From JAFNGF01 sp964567045 (GTDB taxonomy: Bacteria > Planctomycetota > Phycisphaerae > Sedimentisphaerales > Anaerobacaceae), in contig CAZMLE010000014.1 of the NCBI GenBank assembly GCA_964567045.1, positions 4,207-68,206 of the forward strand: 64,000 bases of DNA, written 5' to 3'. Under the pieces are notes generated by a model. It was not told the DNA's origin, searched no databases, and saw only the letters and a list, made by a program, of their open reading frames with translations. The translations under genes and the position numbers were made by a program. Positions 42,449 to 50,033 of the stretch are shown here, one piece after another. Within the stretch, counting starts at the first letter, position 1, and every line of letters begins with the position of its first letter.

Positions 42449-43339
42449 TTAACGCTTCCAGAGCCTGCCGATCCACCCAAGGCGGACTGCGAAAGCAGGC
42501 ATACCAGCTTCAGTCATCGTACCGGATAAATGCGATCTGAGCTGAGACTCCGTTACGTTTCGTATCAACTTCCCACCATGGGCAATGGAGATGGCGCCGC
42601 TTTCCTCGCTTACCACCAAACAGGTGGCGTCTGACCCTGCCGATATGCCCACAGCGGCCCGATGGCGGGAGCCCAGCTCGGCGCCGTTTCCGCTGCCCGA
42701 GGTTGCTGCACGCCTCTTATCTTTGACCGTGCCCGCCTCGGCTAAAGGAAGCTGCACCCTGGCGGCAACTACTCGGTCGTCTCGAATTACAACCGCCATA
42801 TCGTGAAGGCTGGTGCCAGGGTGAAAAATAGTCTTGAGCAGTTCCGCGGTGACCTTGGCATCGACTTGGACGCCCGTCTCAATGAATTCACCTAACGCCA
42901 CCCGTCTTTCGATAACCATAATCGCCCCGGTGCGGGCAGCGGAAAGCTCGGCTGCGGCGGTGATTATCTCCTCGACAGTTTTGGATAGTGGGTGCGACGA
43001 GCCGGTCCACAGGCGGGGCTGACCAATTCGCATAAGAACTCTGCGAATCTCCGGCTGAAAGGCGGCAACCGCAATGATCAAAACGGCAACCAAAAACCCC
43101 TTATAAAGATACCGAAGCCGGACAAAATCGAGCTGCTGAACTACTAAGTTTAAGACCAGCACGCCCGCAACCAGGATGAATAAGACCCCGCGAAACAGTC
43201 TTTCTCCGCGAGTGCCCTCCAGAAAATCCACTACCCAGTAAACTACCAGACCGATGAGGGCCAGCTCAATGCCGACAACCCACCAATCATATTTTGCTAC
43301 CCGGCTGAAGTAATCTTTGAAGAAAATGAGTGTTTCCAT
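42449..43339 (-). CDS. cdaA: Diadenylate cyclase CdaA with altered DGA motif
   Basis: A 296-residue membrane enzyme making cyclic di-AMP from two ATP. Three N-terminal helices (about 19-40, 50-70, 80-95) are followed by the DisA_N/DAC domain. GSRHRAAVGIS with the RHR motif (225-227) and CLVVSEESGAISIA are intact. The DGA motif (usually LHDGAVII) reads LHDMAVVIRDDR, so Gly is Met at position 181, and about 19 extra residues (around 203-221, rich in Lys/Arg/Gly/Ser) separate it from RHR. ATG at 43339 is preferred to the TTG at 43357. In an operon with cdaR. Confidence 0.87.
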   Translation of the reverse strand: METLIFFKDYFSRVAKYDWWVVGIELALIGLVVYWVVDFLEGTRGERLFRGVLFILVAGVLVLNLVVQQLDFVRLRYLYKGFLVAVLIIAVAAFQPEIRRVLMRIGQPRLWTGSSHPLSKTVEEIITAAAELSAARTGAIMVIERRVALGEFIETGVQVDAKVTAELLKTIFHPGTSLHDMAVVIRDDRVVAARVQLPLAEAGTVKDKRRAATSGSGNGAELGSRHRAAVGISAGSDATCLVVSEESGAISIAHGGKLIRNVTESQLRSHLSGTMTEAGMPAFAVRLGWIGRLWKR

Positions 43340-43440
43340 AGCAAAATCAAAAATCAAAGGTTAAAATGCAAAATTGAAGAAGTCATCCCCATTTATCGGG
43401 ATTCAACTATTTTGATTTTTGCATTTTGATTTTTACATTT
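43340..43440. repeat. AT-rich inverted repeat upstream of cdaA
   Basis: AAAATCAAAAATCAAAGGTT and AAAATGCAAAATTG on the left are mirrored by TTTTGATTTTTGCATTTTGA on the right, enclosing CCCCATTTATCGGGA. It could form a large hairpin in the cdaA leader. Confidence 0.6.
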
Positions 43441-43445
43441 CCCGA

Positions 43446-43721
43446 TCAGGGTATTCTCATGTCGGTGAGCTTGCTGGGCCTGTCAAGGAGCAAGGTTCTG
43501 TCTATGTCCGTTATCATCTCCTGCTGATTGATGCGGAGAACACGCTCGTGTCTTCTACGCCCTTCCGCGGTGGTTTCGCCCGGCTGGTCGCAGCAGCGGC
43601 AGCCATCAAGCAGAAGAATCAGACCACAAAGAATAACGGTGAAAGTAAAAAGGCACAAGGCAATCCGCCTCTGGCGGATTACTGTTAGTTTCTCGCTTCT
43701 AAGTTTCTCTATGTTCTTCAT
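43446..43721 (-). CDS. Small single-pass membrane protein, hypothetical
   Basis: A 91-residue frame starting MKNIEKLRSEKLTVIRQRR, then one hydrophobic segment (IALCLFTFTVILCGLILLLD) and a Cys-containing polar tail with DIDRTLLLDRPSKLTDM. AAAGGAAAGC upstream supports the ATG at 43721; an alternative ATG at 43772 would add MTTAIIKLFQKDKRKAA. I recognise no family. It lies between cdaA and purF, on the cdaA strand. Confidence 0.45.
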   Translation of the reverse strand: MKNIEKLRSEKLTVIRQRRIALCLFTFTVILCGLILLLDGCRCCDQPGETTAEGRRRHERVLRINQQEMITDIDRTLLLDRPSKLTDMRIP

Positions 43722-43817
43722 CGCAGCTTTCCTTTTATCCTTCTGGAATAACTTAATTATAGCAGTCGTCATTCCACCTGTCAATGCGAAAAGCACTTTG
43801 CCGGATCAGTTGATTAG

Positions 43818-43846
43818 TTGACTCAGTTTGGCCAATCCATTAAACT
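43818..43846 (+). promoter_or_regulatory. Sigma70-like promoter for purF
   Basis: TTGACT at 43818-43823 and TAAACT at 43841-43846 with a 17-base spacer, about 40 bases before the purF start. Confidence 0.5.
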
Positions 43847-43887
43847 ACGTTTGGTAGACTTTTAACCAGAGGTATATGAGGTATATA

Positions 43888-45312
43888 ATGAAAGAAAACT
43901 GCGGTTTGTTCGGCATTTTCGGCGACCCCGAAGCCGTCCAGAAGACCTATTTCGGTTTGCACAGCCTTCAGCATCGCGGCCAGGAGTCGGCAGGAATCGC
44001 CTCCAGCGACGGACAGATTCTGCAGTGCTACAAAGGTATGGGAACGGTCAGACGGGTTTTCCGCAGCGGTTCAGGCATCCTGGAAAAATTGTCTAACTCG
44101 ATAGCGATCGGCCACGTCCGCTATTCAACAACAGGTGGTACCAAATCTGCCAATAGTCAGCCGCTTCTGGCTGAGTACTCCCGCGGGCAGGTGGCCGTTG
44201 CCCATAACGGAAATCTTACAAACGCAGCGCTGGTACGCGACGAGTATGAGGCGTACGGTAGCATCTTCAAATCTACCAGCGATACCGAAATAATCATTCA
44301 TCTGCTGGCCAAGCCCACACATGTTCGCAAGCCCGACCCGCTGGCTCACGTCTTGAACCATCTGCAGGGGGCATATTGTCTATTATTCCTGTTTGCCGAC
44401 CGCATTGAGGCGGGGCGAGACCCTTACGGCATTCGGCCTTTGGCTATTGGGCAGACCGAGAAAGGCAACTATGTGGTGGCAAGCGAGAGCTGCGCATTTG
44501 ACGCAATAGGAGCAAGGTTCGTCCGTGAGGTCGAGCCGGGCGAAATCGTTACCCTGGACAAAACTGGGCTTTCCAGCAGATTCTTCGTCCAGCCCGGCAC
44601 AGTTACTCCCGCCCACTGCATCTTTGAGCACGTCTATTTTGCCAAGCAGAACAGCACTATCTTTGGCGAAAATGTGCACGAGTTCAGAAAGAAACTCGGT
44701 AGACGATTGGCGATAGAGCATCCGGCGGACGCAGACGTAGTAATTCCCGTGCCAGACTCGGGCACATCGGCGGCGATAGGATACGCCGAGCAAAGTAAAA
44801 TACCCTTCGATATGGGAATAGTCCGCAGCCACTATATCGGCAGGACATTTATCTCGCCGGACCAGAAACTGAGAGAGCTGGAGGTCAACCTCAAGCTGCA
44901 GGTAGTTAACGAGGCTGTCGGCGGCAAGCGTGTCGTGGTCGTGGACGATTCAATCGTGCGCGGTACAACCACAAGGGGTAAAATCAGAGCGCTGCGCCTG
45001 GCCGGTGCAAAAGAAATCCATATGCGCGTCAGTTGTCCGCCAATTCGGTTTCCGTGCTACTACGGAGTGGATTTTCCCACCAAAGAAGAGCTGCTGGCGA
45101 ACAACCGCACTTTGCCGCAGATCAAAGAGTTTCTTGAGGTGGATAGCATCGGCTATATGCCACTGGAAGGACTGCTTGGCTGTGCGATTTTGCCGGCGGA
45201 CCACTACTGCACCGCCTGCTGGACCGGTCGATACAGAATACCCGTAGATACGGCAGGCAGAAAATTCGCCTTGGAACGCTACCCAATGCGCACGTTTGAC
45301 GAATCGGAGTAA
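43888..45312 (+). CDS. purF: Amidophosphoribosyltransferase
   Basis: A 474-residue enzyme of purine synthesis: it uses glutamine to convert PRPP to 5-phosphoribosylamine. From the ATG at 43888 the protein begins MKENCGLFGIFGD, so the N-terminal nucleophile Cys is at position 5 and a short leader would be removed; an ATG four codons upstream is possible. HSLQHRGQESAGIA, GHVRYSTTGG and HNGNLTN mark the glutaminase; VVVVDDSIVRGTTTRGK is the PRPP loop. Cys-rich SCPPIRFPCYYGVDFP and LLGC suggest an Fe-S cluster as in B. subtilis PurF. Confidence 0.95.
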   Translation: MKENCGLFGIFGDPEAVQKTYFGLHSLQHRGQESAGIASSDGQILQCYKGMGTVRRVFRSGSGILEKLSNSIAIGHVRYSTTGGTKSANSQPLLAEYSRGQVAVAHNGNLTNAALVRDEYEAYGSIFKSTSDTEIIIHLLAKPTHVRKPDPLAHVLNHLQGAYCLLFLFADRIEAGRDPYGIRPLAIGQTEKGNYVVASESCAFDAIGARFVREVEPGEIVTLDKTGLSSRFFVQPGTVTPAHCIFEHVYFAKQNSTIFGENVHEFRKKLGRRLAIEHPADADVVIPVPDSGTSAAIGYAEQSKIPFDMGIVRSHYIGRTFISPDQKLRELEVNLKLQVVNEAVGGKRVVVVDDSIVRGTTTRGKIRALRLAGAKEIHMRVSCPPIRFPCYYGVDFPTKEELLANNRTLPQIKEFLEVDSIGYMPLEGLLGCAILPADHYCTACWTGRYRIPVDTAGRKFALERYPMRTFDESE

Positions 45313-45329
45313 AGGATCGAGGAACACTG

Positions 45330-46397
45330 ATGGCTGACTACATAACCTATGAAAAGTCCGGTGTGAGTATCGATGCCGGCGACAAAAGTGCGGAGCAGAT
45401 CTACTCGCATCTAGCCAGCACTTTTGGGCCGAGAGTTATTGAATTGCCGGGCGGCTTTGCCGGCCTATTTCGGCTCGACTACGATGAGAAGCTCTTTAAG
45501 AAGAACTATAAGAACCCCGTCCTCGTGGCCTGCACCGATGGCGTGGGCAGCAAGGTTCAACTGGCCGCCAAGATAAGAAAGTACGACACTGTGGGCATCG
45601 ATTTGGTGGCAATGAACGTCAACGACATGCTGGTGGTCGGCGCTGAGCCATTATTCTTCCTGGACTATCTGGCAGTGCACAAGCTGGAGCCGGACGTGAT
45701 AGTTCAGATGGTAAAAGGCGTTGCGGCCGGCTGCCGAATTGCCGGCTGTGCATTGATCGGCGGAGAAACTGCTGAAATGCCCGATATCTACAAGAAGGGC
45801 GATTTCGATATGGCGGGCTTTGCCGTGGGGGTCGCCGAGCGCAGAAGAATCATCACGGGAGCAAACGTAAAAGCCGGTGACATCATTCTGGGCCTGGCCT
45901 CCACCGGGCTGCACTCCAACGGCTATGCACTGGCTCGCAATATCTGCTTCAAACGCCTGGGCCTGAAAATGACCGATGTGCTGGATGAGCTCGACGGCGA
46001 GGTGCTTGGCGATGTGCTGCTGGAGCCGACGCGAATATATGCTCGGTCGATAGTCAAGCTGCTGGCCCAGTACAAGGTCAAAAAAGTGGTACGCGGCATG
46101 GCGCATATTACGGGCGGCGGACTGGTGGGCAATATCGCGAGGGTACTTCCCAACAACTGTGACGCGGCAATCAAAAAGTTCAGTTGGCCGGTGCACAAAA
46201 TATTCACGTTCCTGCAAGATAAGGGCCCTGTCGAAGAAGCGGAGATGTTGAGAGTCTTTAATATGGGCATCGGCTTTGTGCTCATCGTAGCCGAGGACTT
46301 CGCCGATTCGATAACAAAAAAACTGGCAAGGCTTGGCGAAAAGGTTTACAGGATAGGCAGGATCACCACCGGCACCGGCAAAGTAATTCTCAAATGA
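45330..46397 (+). CDS. purM: Phosphoribosylformylglycinamidine cyclo-ligase (AIR synthetase)
   Basis: A 355-residue PurM that closes the imidazole ring of AIR using ATP. It shows YEKSGVSIDAGDKSAE at the start, ACTDGVGSKVQLA, DLVAMNVNDMLVVGAEPLFF, GGETAEMPDIY and HITGGGLVGNIARVLP, all as in functional enzymes. It follows purF by 17 bases with a GGATCGAGGAA leader, giving a purF-purM operon. Confidence 0.95.
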   Translation: MADYITYEKSGVSIDAGDKSAEQIYSHLASTFGPRVIELPGGFAGLFRLDYDEKLFKKNYKNPVLVACTDGVGSKVQLAAKIRKYDTVGIDLVAMNVNDMLVVGAEPLFFLDYLAVHKLEPDVIVQMVKGVAAGCRIAGCALIGGETAEMPDIYKKGDFDMAGFAVGVAERRRIITGANVKAGDIILGLASTGLHSNGYALARNICFKRLGLKMTDVLDELDGEVLGDVLLEPTRIYARSIVKLLAQYKVKKVVRGMAHITGGGLVGNIARVLPNNCDAAIKKFSWPVHKIFTFLQDKGPVEEAEMLRVFNMGIGFVLIVAEDFADSITKKLARLGEKVYRIGRITTGTGKVILK

Positions 46398-46407
46398 TTC
46401 ATTGTTC

Positions 46408-47448
46408 GTGACCAGTAAGCTAAAAATCGCAAACCACGATACCAGGACGCGCCTGCGTAGATTCATCCTGGCAGCGATAATCTACGGCAGTTTCGCCATA
46501 TATCTTTACAGCCCATATTTGGAAAACTTCCGCCTGCTGCAGTACCTTCTGGTCGTGAACGTCTGTTTGGCTTCTTTGGGTTGTTTCGTCGTGAGTCGCA
46601 GGTGGGTTAGCTCATTTGCCGGCTCTTTTTTCGCAGGAGCAATTTACGGCTTCGGACCGTTCGTCCTGGGTCTGGCTAAATTCCACCCGACAGCCGGTTT
46701 TTTGGCTGCAACTGTCCCGTGGTTTTTTTGTCCGGCAACATTTCTCGGCCAGAATCGCTGGCGATGGGCCGCTTTGCCGCTTTCAGCCTTGCCATTTTTG
46801 GCCGTCCTGCTCTTCTTTAGGGTATCGGCCGACTATCGCCTATTTGCAGTCCCAATCCAAGCCAGGCTGCGATTAGCCGATTTACTGGGTCTTTTTGCTC
46901 CACTGGTTGCGGCCAATCGCAACTTGGCGCCTTTGGGCTTTTATCATGTCCCGATGGGTACACTATTGATGGGGTTTGCTATGCTGATCGCCGCCCGGCG
47001 GATCGGCATAATAACTATTCTCTGCCTTGGCACGGTGCTGGCTTTTGGCAGCTCTTTTTTCTGTGTCAGCCCGATATTGTGGCTTAGTATTCCTGCCGTG
47101 TGCTGCTCGGTTTTGGTCGGCGTGGGTGTGCAGGGACTTGCCTCTGCCGGCTTTGCCGACAGAAAATGGGTCCTAACAGTGGCTGTAATTATGGCGGCGC
47201 TTGCCGTCACAGCCTTGCTTCTGGCGACAAAATACTTTCAGATATTCTTGGGTCTGGGAGCAAAGTACGCAAGACTCTTTACCGAAACGGGCAGGATGTA
47301 CATACTGGGTGCAATTGCGGCAGGCATAATATTCTTTATTATTCGCGCAAAGCTGCGTGCCACTGCCCTGCGACAAATTGTTCTTTGTTCAGCCATAGCA
47401 GTAGATATATTTTTTAGCGCAAGATTCATCGTCGATAAGGTTCTCTGA
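46408..47448 (+). CDS. Polytopic membrane protein, hypothetical
   Basis: A protein of about 346 residues with roughly nine to ten hydrophobic segments and Arg-rich short loops. FILAAIIYGSFAIYLYSPYL is the first segment; the chain includes FGPFVLGLAKFHPTAGFLAA and later a RMYILGAIAAGIIFFIIRAK helix. No transport or enzyme motif is visible. The arrangement recalls the membrane half of large bacterial glycosyltransferase-like (PMT/YfhO) proteins, but it is too short to say. GTG at 46408 or TTG at 46402 starts it, immediately after purM. Confidence 0.65.
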   Translation: MTSKLKIANHDTRTRLRRFILAAIIYGSFAIYLYSPYLENFRLLQYLLVVNVCLASLGCFVVSRRWVSSFAGSFFAGAIYGFGPFVLGLAKFHPTAGFLAATVPWFFCPATFLGQNRWRWAALPLSALPFLAVLLFFRVSADYRLFAVPIQARLRLADLLGLFAPLVAANRNLAPLGFYHVPMGTLLMGFAMLIAARRIGIITILCLGTVLAFGSSFFCVSPILWLSIPAVCCSVLVGVGVQGLASAGFADRKWVLTVAVIMAALAVTALLLATKYFQIFLGLGAKYARLFTETGRMYILGAIAAGIIFFIIRAKLRATALRQIVLCSAIAVDIFFSARFIVDKVL

Positions 47449-47467
47449 ATCAAGCGTCGCGCGTCCA

Positions 47468-47755
47468 TCACGCATTGAAGGTTTCTCGCTCGATTTGGCC
47501 GAGGTAGAATCGCCCATCGTTGCGCATGAATTTGATGATGGCGTCGAGCTGCTGGTTTATAAACGTGGCATCGTTTGAAACTATCGCCAGGGCAATGACA
47601 TCGCTGGTCTTATTATCCTGGTGATCAACTTCTGCGATGGAGATATTAAACCTGCTTTTGAGCCTGCCCAATAGGCCCTTGACGATACTGCGTTTTTCTT
47701 TCAGGGAGTTTATTCCCTGCATACATATATGAGCTGTCATCACGCCGACAATCAT
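47468..47755 (-). CDS. DUF503 family protein (YlxP-like)
   Basis: A 95-residue protein matching the DUF503 pattern: VGVMTAHICMQGINSLKEKR, SIVKGLLGRLKSRFNISIAE, then VDHQD and a C-terminal helix FINQQLDAIIKFM. YlxP-like genes often lie near translation-related genes; the function is not established. The gene ends 20 bases from the convergent membrane protein gene and starts 21 bases after the sugar isomerase-like gene, likely one transcript. Confidence 0.85.
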   Translation of the reverse strand: MIVGVMTAHICMQGINSLKEKRSIVKGLLGRLKSRFNISIAEVDHQDNKTSDVIALAIVSNDATFINQQLDAIIKFMRNDGRFYLGQIERETFNA

Positions 47756-47776
47756 ATACCTGTTCCTCGATGCTCG

Positions 47777-48613
47777 TCAGCTCACAGAATGCTGCTGGCG
47801 GATTTTCTCCAGCAGGCGCTTGGTGGCTAAAATACCTTCGTCCTCGCTGAGCCTTTTGCCTTCGTATTCGATGCCCACGTAGCCTTGATAGCCGGCAGCA
47901 AGTACGATGTCCATCATCCGATAGTAATCGATGGTGGTCTCGTTGTCTTGCTGGTCGAAATCGTAGCTTTTGGCGCTGACCGCCTTGGCATAAGGCATTA
48001 GCATCTTAACAGTTTCATAGCGGTCGGTCTTGGGCGGGAAATTGCCGAAATCAGGCAGCGTTCCGCAGTTAGCCAGGCCGACTTTTTCTATCACGCCGAT
48101 AAGCCACTGCCCGTCGGAGGATAGTCCGCCGTGGTTTTCGACAATCACACTCAGGTTGTGACCGGCGGCGTATTCGCCCAGTCGCCGCAGTCCATCGGCA
48201 GTTAGTTTCATCTGTTCCTGGTAAGTGCCTTTGGAATATGCGTTGACGCGGATGGAATGACAGCCCAAAAACCTGGCGGCTTCGACCCACCTATAATGGT
48301 TTTCGACCGCCTGCTTACGGCGTTTGGCGTCAGGGTCGCCGAGATGTCCCTCCTCGTCGCACATAATCAGCAGCGAGGTAACGCCGTGCTCCTCGGCACG
48401 CTTTTTCATTTCAGTTAGGTACTTGGCGTCTTCGGCCTTATCCTTAAAGAATTGATTGACGTACTCGACTGCGTCGATGCCCAAACTGTGGGCTTCTCCG
48501 GCAAAATCCAGATTATCCAGCTTGGGTCCGCCGCCGGCGGACCGGCCGCGAAGCCTGCGATGCAGCGACCACTGAGCCAGTGAGATTTTGAAAGGCTCTT
48601 TTGAACCTGCCAT
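47777..48613 (-). CDS. Sugar phosphate isomerase/epimerase-like TIM barrel
   Basis: A 278-residue AP-endonuclease-2/xylose-isomerase-like barrel. FKISLAQWSLHRRL, GIDAVEYVNQFF, CHSIRVNA, LSVIVENHGG (metal-binding Glu/His) and YVGIEYEGKR (last metal Glu) are in the usual order. Such proteins isomerise or cleave sugars and inositol derivatives. The N-terminal segment RLRGRSAGGGPKLDN is encoded around a palindrome GTCCGCCGCCGGCGGAC (48525-48545), so a repeat may have been accommodated here as in other genes. No Tat leader is seen. Confidence 0.82.
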   Translation of the reverse strand: MAGSKEPFKISLAQWSLHRRLRGRSAGGGPKLDNLDFAGEAHSLGIDAVEYVNQFFKDKAEDAKYLTEMKKRAEEHGVTSLLIMCDEEGHLGDPDAKRRKQAVENHYRWVEAARFLGCHSIRVNAYSKGTYQEQMKLTADGLRRLGEYAAGHNLSVIVENHGGLSSDGQWLIGVIEKVGLANCGTLPDFGNFPPKTDRYETVKMLMPYAKAVSAKSYDFDQQDNETTIDYYRMMDIVLAAGYQGYVGIEYEGKRLSEDEGILATKRLLEKIRQQHSVS

Positions 48614-48707
48614 TTACGGATTGTAGCAGGAAATTGCAGTAGCAGCAAGATTTTGCCTGAGCCAAACAGAACTTGAGCATAGCAGCTAGGTCTGATAGAC
48701 TATTTAA

Positions 48708-48727
48708 CCCCGCAATTCATTGCGGGG
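48708..48727. repeat. CCCCGCAATTCATTGCGGGG palindrome
   Basis: A near-perfect hairpin 28 bases upstream of purD. Similar CCCCG(C/A)AAT...ATTGCGGGG pairs occur at 41340-41383 and 50053-50072. Confidence 0.7.
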
Positions 48728-48755
48728 TCTGATATTTGTGATTTGGAGTCGGCAG

Positions 48756-50033
48756 ATGAACGCGCTTCTAATCGGCGGCGGCGGACGCGAGCACGCGATC
48801 GCCTGGAAATTAGCTCAATCAAAGAATCTTGGCAAGCTCTACATCACGCCGGGTAATGCCGGCACCGCTATGTGCGGCGAAAATGTGCCCATCGCGGCCA
48901 CTGATGTCGGCAAACTGGTGGAATTCGCACGGCAGAATAAGGTCGGATTGGTCATCGTGGGTCCGGAAGACCCGCTGGCTGGCGGAGTGGTGGACGCGAT
49001 GGAACACGCCGGCATAAAAGCGTTCGGGCCCAGTGCAGGCGCCGCTCAACTGGAAGCAGATAAAGCCTTTGCAAAGCAGTTAATGCGGGCTAGTGCCATC
49101 TCAACCGCGGAAGGCAGAATCTTCGAGAGATTCAGTGACGCCAAGGCCTATATAGCCAGCAGAGATGAGGCAGTAGTGGTAAAAGCGGCAGGCCTTGCGC
49201 AGGGAAAGGGAGTTATTGTCTGCGACGACCCTGCGGACGGCATTTTGGCGGCTGAAAAAATAATGGTCGATAAGATATTCGGCCTGGCAGGCGACAAAAT
49301 TGTGGTGGAAGATAAGCTCTTGGGTGAGGAAGCCTCGATACTGGCCTTTGTGGATGGGCGAAATATCTACGTTATGGAATCGTCGCAGGATCATAAGCCC
49401 ATCGGGGATGGCGACACGGGGCCTAACACCGGCGGTATGGGTGCTTATAGCCCGGCGCCGGTGGTCACCGAGGAGATGATGAATAGAATCACGCGCGAAA
49501 TTCTCGTGCCGGTCGTGGACGGAATGAATCGTAACGGCACGCCATATAAAGGAGTGCTCTATGCGGGGCTAATGATTACCGGTGCAGGGCCGAGAGTGCT
49601 GGAATTTAATGTTCGCTTCGGCGACCCGGAGACCCAGCCGATTCTGGCCCGGCTGAAAAGCGATCTGTTGGAAGTTTGCCTGGCTGTTTGTGACGGCAAG
49701 TTAGACGAGGTTACGCTGCGGTGGGACGAGCGGCCGTCGGTGTGTGTAGTAATGGCTTCAGGCGGTTACCCGGGCGATTATCAAAAGGGAAAGAAAATTA
49801 CCGGGCTGGAGCAAGCTGAGCAGCTTGAGGATGTGATTGTTTTTCACGCAGGCACTAAAAAGCAAAATGGAGATGTCGTTACCAACGGCGGCAGGGTTCT
49901 GGGCGTTACCGCTCTGGGCCGGACAATCGCAGATGCCAAGGCGCGAGCCTACGAAGCGGTTGGTAAAATACAATTTGAAGGCGCTTACTGGCGCACGGAT
50001 ATTGCAGATAAGGCAATCAGGGTTCGCAAGTGA
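48756..50033 (+). CDS. purD: Phosphoribosylamine-glycine ligase (GAR synthetase)
   Basis: A 425-residue ATP-grasp enzyme joining glycine to phosphoribosylamine, the step after PurF. It starts MNALLIGGGGREHAIAWKLA, with GGAG upstream of the ATG at 48756; an earlier in-frame start at 48720 lies in the palindrome region and is not used. PEDPLAGGVVDAM, KAAGLAQGKGVIVCDD, GPNTGGMGAYSPAP, and LEFNVRFGDPETQ follow the family exactly. The stop overlaps the start of the AsmA-like gene (GTGA). Confidence 0.95.
   Translation: MNALLIGGGGREHAIAWKLAQSKNLGKLYITPGNAGTAMCGENVPIAATDVGKLVEFARQNKVGLVIVGPEDPLAGGVVDAMEHAGIKAFGPSAGAAQLEADKAFAKQLMRASAISTAEGRIFERFSDAKAYIASRDEAVVVKAAGLAQGKGVIVCDDPADGILAAEKIMVDKIFGLAGDKIVVEDKLLGEEASILAFVDGRNIYVMESSQDHKPIGDGDTGPNTGGMGAYSPAPVVTEEMMNRITREILVPVVDGMNRNGTPYKGVLYAGLMITGAGPRVLEFNVRFGDPETQPILARLKSDLLEVCLAVCDGKLDEVTLRWDERPSVCVVMASGGYPGDYQKGKKITGLEQAEQLEDVIVFHAGTKKQNGDVVTNGGRVLGVTALGRTIADAKARAYEAVGKIQFEGAYWRTDIADKAIRVRK

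Noticed and set aside
45651..46466. 271-codon minus-strand frame opposite purM
   Set aside because: Antisense shadow of a gene with all purM motifs.
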